Source: Nocardiopsis dassonvillei_B (GTDB lineage Bacteria; Actinomycetota; Actinomycetes; Streptosporangiales; Streptosporangiaceae). From it: DNA of 64,000 bases. A program made the translations under genes and the position numbers. The stretch is taken from assembly GCF_964273065.1 (NCBI RefSeq), contig NZ_OZ186815.1, positions 3,472,001-3,536,000 of the forward strand. The letters are read 5' to 3'. Of the stretch, positions 60,811 through 64,000 are shown piece by piece. Within the stretch, counting starts at the first letter, position 1, and every line of letters starts with the position of its first letter. A model generated the notes under the pieces. It had not been told where the DNA came from. It was given only the letters and a program-made list of their open reading frames with translations, and did not search any database.

Positions 60811-60986
60811 CCGTCCCTTCGCCGCCATGTCGCCGTGTCGACGGGTCGCCGTGTCGACAGGGTCCGGGGCGATCAGGGAAACGACCTGTTCCCGCCCGTG
60901 GAGGGCGCGCACCCGTTGTCCGGGCGCGGGTACGGCTATACCGTCGCGGTCCATGCCGTGAACACCCCCGCACGGAAGGAAGTCCC

Positions 60987-62381
60987 ATGCGAGGACTCCC
61001 CCGCCGGACGGGTGCGGTGTGGGCCGTCCTCTGCGTCTGCGCCATGCTCGCGCCCTCGACGGTCCACGCCGAACCCGCCCCCGCACCGCTCCCCGTCCCC
61101 GCACCGGAGGTCGAGGGCCCCCTCCCGGGCAGCGCCCCGGGCGACCCCGCCTCCGACGACATCGCCGAGACCTACCCGTTCTTCTCCACCGACGCCGACC
61201 TCGCCTCGTACGGCTACGTCGAGGAGGAGTTCGTCGTCTCGGGTACCGCCAACCGCTACGGCGCCGACTCGGTGGTGTCCGAGCACCCCTACCGGACCCG
61301 GGTCGTGGTCCGGCGTCCCTCCGAAGCCGACGGCTCGAACGGAACGGCACTGGTCGAGTGGCAGAACGTGACCGCGGGCCACGACCTCGACGCCCTGTGG
61401 GCGACCAGCGCCGACCACATCATGCGCACGGGCTACACCTGGGTCGGCGTGTCCGCCCAGAACGTCGGGGTCTCCCACCTGACGCGCTGGAGCCCCGCCC
61501 GGTACGGCGACCTGGACGTCACCGACGGCGGCGCGGTGGGCGGCGACGCGCTGTCCTACGACGTCTTCGCCCAGTCCGCCGCGGCGCTGCGCGAGCCCGG
61601 CAGCCCCCTCACCGGAGATGTCGGTATCGACCAGGTCCTGGCCATCGGCGCGTCCCAGTCGGCGATCTACATGACGACCTACTACGAGGAGATCCTTCCC
61701 CTCACGGAACCGGTCTTCGACGGCTACGGGTTCATGGTCGGCTCCGCGCCCCCGGCAACGCGCCCCGAACCGGTCTTCCAGGTGCTCTCGGAGACCGACG
61801 TGGCCCTCCCCCTGTTCCAGCTGCCGGAGGAGTCCGCCGGCCTGGTCCGCTGGGAGGTGGCCGGCGCTGCGCACTCCGGACAGGCGGGCCGGGAAGCCCG
61901 GCGGCACATCGAGGAGCGCGACCTGGGCGGCCAGGGGGAGTACGACTGTCTCCGGCCCCCCTTCAGCCGGGTGCCGCTGCACCAGGTCATCAACGCGTCC
62001 TACGACCACCTGAGCGCCTGGGCCGCCGACGGGACCGCCCCGCCGACCGCGGAGCCCATCCGGCGCACCGGGGACGGCGGCATCGCCCGCGACGAGGACG
62101 GGCACGCGCTGGGCGGCATCCGCCTCTCCCAGGTGGAGGTCCCCACGGCGCTCAACACCGGCACCAACACCGGTTCCGGGGGAGACGCCTTCTTCTGCTC
62201 GCTCTTCGGCACGCACGTCCCCTACAGCCGGGACGAACTCCGAGACCGGTACCGCGGCCACGGCGACTACGTGTCCCGGGTCAACCGGGTGGAGAGGCGG
62301 AACGTGAGCGACGGCTACATCACTCCGGCCGACTCCCGGGAGAACCGCCGCGAGGCGGCGCGCTCCGGCACCGGCCGGTAG
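60987..62381 (+). CDS. Secreted alpha/beta-hydrolase-domain protein (PF20091-like)
   Basis: The 464-residue protein has a signal peptide (MRGLPRRTGAVWAVLCVCAM, cleavage near VHA). The mature part carries an alpha/beta-hydrolase-like region: ALVEWQNVTAGHDLDALWAT, YTWVGVSAQNVGVSHLTRWS, and the nucleophile elbow ALAIGASQSAIYMT-like segment VLAIGASQSAIYM (G-x-S-x-S). Later WEVAGAAHSGQAGREARRHI provides the likely catalytic His. This matches the alpha/beta hydrolase domain family PF20091 of actinomycetes, extracellular esterases of unknown substrate. ATG 60987 follows GGAAGGAAG. Confidence 0.8.
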   Translation: MRGLPRRTGAVWAVLCVCAMLAPSTVHAEPAPAPLPVPAPEVEGPLPGSAPGDPASDDIAETYPFFSTDADLASYGYVEEEFVVSGTANRYGADSVVSEHPYRTRVVVRRPSEADGSNGTALVEWQNVTAGHDLDALWATSADHIMRTGYTWVGVSAQNVGVSHLTRWSPARYGDLDVTDGGAVGGDALSYDVFAQSAAALREPGSPLTGDVGIDQVLAIGASQSAIYMTTYYEEILPLTEPVFDGYGFMVGSAPPATRPEPVFQVLSETDVALPLFQLPEESAGLVRWEVAGAAHSGQAGREARRHIEERDLGGQGEYDCLRPPFSRVPLHQVINASYDHLSAWAADGTAPPTAEPIRRTGDGGIARDEDGHALGGIRLSQVEVPTALNTGTNTGSGGDAFFCSLFGTHVPYSRDELRDRYRGHGDYVSRVNRVERRNVSDGYITPADSRENRREAARSGTGR

Positions 62382-62404
62382 GCGGCACCACCGGGTGCAC
62401 GAAA

Positions 62405-62433
62405 AGCCGCCCCCGGCTGTGCCGGGGGCGGCT
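62405..62433. terminator. Terminator shared by the hydrolase gene and tRNA-Ser(CGA)
   Basis: Perfect 13-base arms AGCCGCCCCCGGC and GCCGGGGGCGGCT with loop TGT. On the minus strand a T-run follows, giving a good terminator for the tRNA; on the plus strand it ends the hydrolase transcript. Confidence 0.82.
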
Positions 62434-62435
62434 GG

Positions 62436-62523
62436 TGGCGGTGGAGGAGGGATTTGAACCCTCGAAGGGTTGCCCCTTACCCGCTTTCGAGGCGGGCGCC
62501 ATCGGCCACTAGGCGACTCCACC
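62436..62523 (-). tRNA. tRNA-Ser(CGA)
   Basis: Acceptor arms GGTGGAG and CTCCACC pair, and the anticodon arm CCCGC-CTCGAAA-GCGGG gives anticodon CGA. A long variable arm, T-arm GGGTTCAAATCCC and encoded CCA are present; 88 bases. Its neighbour tadA matters mainly for tRNA-Arg, so the proximity is genomic context, not function. Confidence 0.96.
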
Positions 62524-62565
62524 GCGGGTAACTCTACCGGATGGGAGAGGGTGCGGAAAACCCGG

Positions 62566-63039
62566 TCATCCACGCCGTCGCGCGAAGAACCGTGTGAGCA
62601 GGTCCGAGCAGGCATCGGCCACGTCGGCGGCCACCAGGTCGGGCGGGACCACCTCGGGCCGGTGGTTCAGGCGCGGGTCCCGGACCAGGTCCCACAGGGA
62701 GCCCGCCGCGCCCGCCTTGGGGTCGCGCGCGCCGTACACCAGGCGGTCCACCCGGGACAGCACCGTGGCCCCCGCGCACATGACGCAGGGCTCCAGGGTG
62801 ACCGCCAGCGTGCAGCCGGACAGCCGCCACTCCCCCCGGTGCCGGGCGGCGGCGCGCAGGGCCAGGACCTCGGCGTGCCCGGTCGGGTCGCCGGCGGCCT
62901 CGCGCTCGTTGTGTCCGCGGCCGATCACCTCGCCCCCGGGGTCGAGCACCACCGCGCCCACCGGTACGTCCCCCGTGGCCAGGGCCAGTTCGGCCTCGGC
63001 CAGGGCCGCTCGCAGCGCGGCGTCCAGGGCCGTGTTCAC
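62566..63039 (-). CDS. tadA: tRNA adenosine(34) deaminase
   Basis: The 157-residue zinc enzyme converts A34 of tRNA-Arg to inosine. The active-site motif His55-Ala-Glu57 (TGHAEVLALRAAA) and zinc cysteines Cys85 and Cys88 (LEPCVMCAGATVLSRVDRLV) are present, with the TadA-specific KAGAAGSLWDLVRDPRLNHR. GTG 63039 overlaps the upstream gene (GTGA), so it is co-translated with the associated protein. Confidence 0.96.
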   Translation of the reverse strand: MNTALDAALRAALAEAELALATGDVPVGAVVLDPGGEVIGRGHNEREAAGDPTGHAEVLALRAAARHRGEWRLSGCTLAVTLEPCVMCAGATVLSRVDRLVYGARDPKAGAAGSLWDLVRDPRLNHRPEVVPPDLVAADVADACSDLLTRFFARRRG

Positions 63040-63512
63040 AGGCGCATGCCGTCCAGGACCTCGCCGAACCCGGCGCGGTCGGCCACGACCGCCAGGACGT
63101 CGCTGGGCAGGACGCCGCTGCCCACGGACAGCGAGCGGAGCTCGTCGGCCGGGACCCCCAGGTCCTCCAGCAGACCGGCGTCCCCGCTGGGGGCCGGGCC
63201 CCGGGCGGTGTCGGAGACCCCGGCGCCCACCAGAGCGCCCGCCTCGGCCAGCACCCCGGCCAGCGGGTACTCCTCCACGGCCCTGGTGTCGGACAGGTAC
63301 ACGCGGGGCTCCCCGTCCTCGTCGGCACGGACGATGGCGAACCAGTCGTCGTCGACCTCCACGAGGAGGACGGCGAACGGTGAACCCGCATCGGCGGCGA
63401 AGTCGAGTGTCAGGTCGGTGACGTCGTCGATGACGTCCACCTCGCCGAGCTCCAGCTCGGCACCCCGCCACGTCCCCCCGTCGGGTGCGAAGACGGCTGC
63501 GAAGGTCGACAC
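63036..63512 (-). CDS. tRNA adenosine deaminase-associated protein
   Basis: The 158-residue acidic protein (VEVDDDWFAIVRADEDGEPR, VYLSDTRAVEEYPLAGVLAE, LGVPADELRSLSVGSGVLPS) belongs to the actinobacterial family always found beside tadA. No biochemical role is known. GTG 63512 is preceded by GGAG. It overlaps tadA by 4 bases and shares the DDDWF/LSD pattern with the gene upstream, so the two are paralogues. Confidence 0.88.
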   Translation of the reverse strand: MSTFAAVFAPDGGTWRGAELELGEVDVIDDVTDLTLDFAADAGSPFAVLLVEVDDDWFAIVRADEDGEPRVYLSDTRAVEEYPLAGVLAEAGALVGAGVSDTARGPAPSGDAGLLEDLGVPADELRSLSVGSGVLPSDVLAVVADRAGFGEVLDGMRL

Positions 63513-63555
63513 CGCGTGCTCTCCTCGTTCTCCGGGCTGTGCTTCCTGGGCTTCC

Positions 63556-64000
63556 CTACCCCATCGCGTCAAGGACACGCTGGAAGGCCTGCGCGAATCC
63601 GAGCCGTTCGGAGATGCTGGCCAGCACCTCGTCCGGGTACAGGTCGAGATCGCCGGCCAGGGCGCCCAGCTCCATCTCGTCCAGTCCCAGATCGGCGACG
63701 ATCGACAGGTCTCCCGCCGGGAGGACCTGGTCGAGATCATCGTCGTCGGGCTGGTCGATGTCCAGGTGGTCGAGCACGTCCCGGGCGACCTGCCAGTCGA
63801 CGGACGCGGTCACGTCGGACAGGAAGAGGGACACCTCGCCGCCGTAGACGCGCACCAGGATGAAGAAGTCGTCGCCCACCGAGACCAGACCGATGGTCCC
63901 GCTGATACTGGGCTGCTGGCGCAGAGCGTGGACCAGTCCCTTGAGGTCGTGCACCAGGGCGACCGGCAGGAGGTCGACCTCCCAGTACTCCTCCTCCCGG
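63556..64000 (-). CDS. Second deaminase-associated protein, 5' end beyond window
   Basis: The frame is open through the window edge: upstream of a possible GTG at 63954 it reads REEEYWEVDLLPVALVHDLK, typical of this family, so the true start lies outside. The visible part has TIGLVSVGDDFFILVRVYGG, VSLFLSDVTASVDWQVARDV, an acidic loop IDQPDDDDLDQVL and LGLDEMELGALAGDLDLYPD. It is a paralogue of the protein encoded by 63,036-63,512 and part of the same operon. Confidence 0.86.
   Translation of the reverse strand, partial: REEEYWEVDLLPVALVHDLKGLVHALRQQPSISGTIGLVSVGDDFFILVRVYGGEVSLFLSDVTASVDWQVARDVLDHLDIDQPDDDDLDQVLPAGDLSIVADLGLDEMELGALAGDLDLYPDEVLASISERLGFAQAFQRVLDAMG

Overview
The window is very GC-rich DNA from an actinomycete. 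Evidence includes mycothiol-style DinB proteins, GTG and TTG starts with GGAGG-type ribosome sites, several apparently leaderless genes, the ask-asd and dnaX/recR/YbaB neighbourhood, a ParB parS site, and paired tadA-associated proteins. A Nocardiopsis-like member of the Streptosporangiales is my best guess, but it is inference. There is no rRNA, intact insertion sequence or CRISPR array.

Layout. 1-10,067 (minus strand): the start of a secreted choice-of-anchor-I protein, a helicase with membrane segments, a small HTH protein, a PP2C-like phosphatase, an L,D-transpeptidase, a repeat protein, an ACT-domain membrane protein, and an ECF sigma factor overlapping an anti-sigma/Asp23 fusion. 10,527-13,832: a small membrane protein and a three-gene ABC-2 exporter. 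13,981-18,560: a decayed histidine kinase, then an acidic-tail protein, a sensor kinase and a response regulator, followed by DUF4956 and VTC polyphosphate-polymerase genes. Both units start behind the same three-fold 11-bp operator, and a parS site follows. 18,931-26,359: regulators, a TetR-controlled locus, a His-rich copper ATPase with two CsoR-like operators, and a PAP2 phosphatase. 26,360-31,002: a GntR regulator, a palindrome and the E1alpha-E1beta-E2 genes of a 2-oxoacid dehydrogenase. 31,111-45,634: mostly housekeeping genes, including asd, ask, recR, YbaB, dnaX, SRP RNA and tRNA-Ser(GGA), together with an old-yellow-enzyme/MerR pair and a PCMT-like methyltransferase.

45,622-49,050 is a small genomic island at tRNA-Ser(GGA). 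It holds an N-terminally truncated tyrosine integrase, a truncated HAD phosphatase whose 5' end meets the integrase break, a low-GC gene for an Mrr-type nuclease with an unknown N-terminal half, a cluster of GGTTCTGCG repeats in both orientations, and a 45-bp direct repeat that is the tail of a second integrase. This looks like a defence-type cargo gene left inside the wreck of an integrative element.

49,328-62,381 is a metabolic and regulatory accessory stretch: SMP-30/Lrp, MarR/DinB, GDSL hydrolase, FadH-like reductase/PadR, and a beta-mannosidase locus with a ROK repressor and a LacI-type protein lacking its DNA-binding domain. It ends at tRNA-Ser(CGA), followed by tadA and two tadA-associated genes. 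The strongest candidates for something undescribed are the two-component/polyphosphate module (14.4-18.5 kb) and the nuclease island (45.6-49.0 kb).
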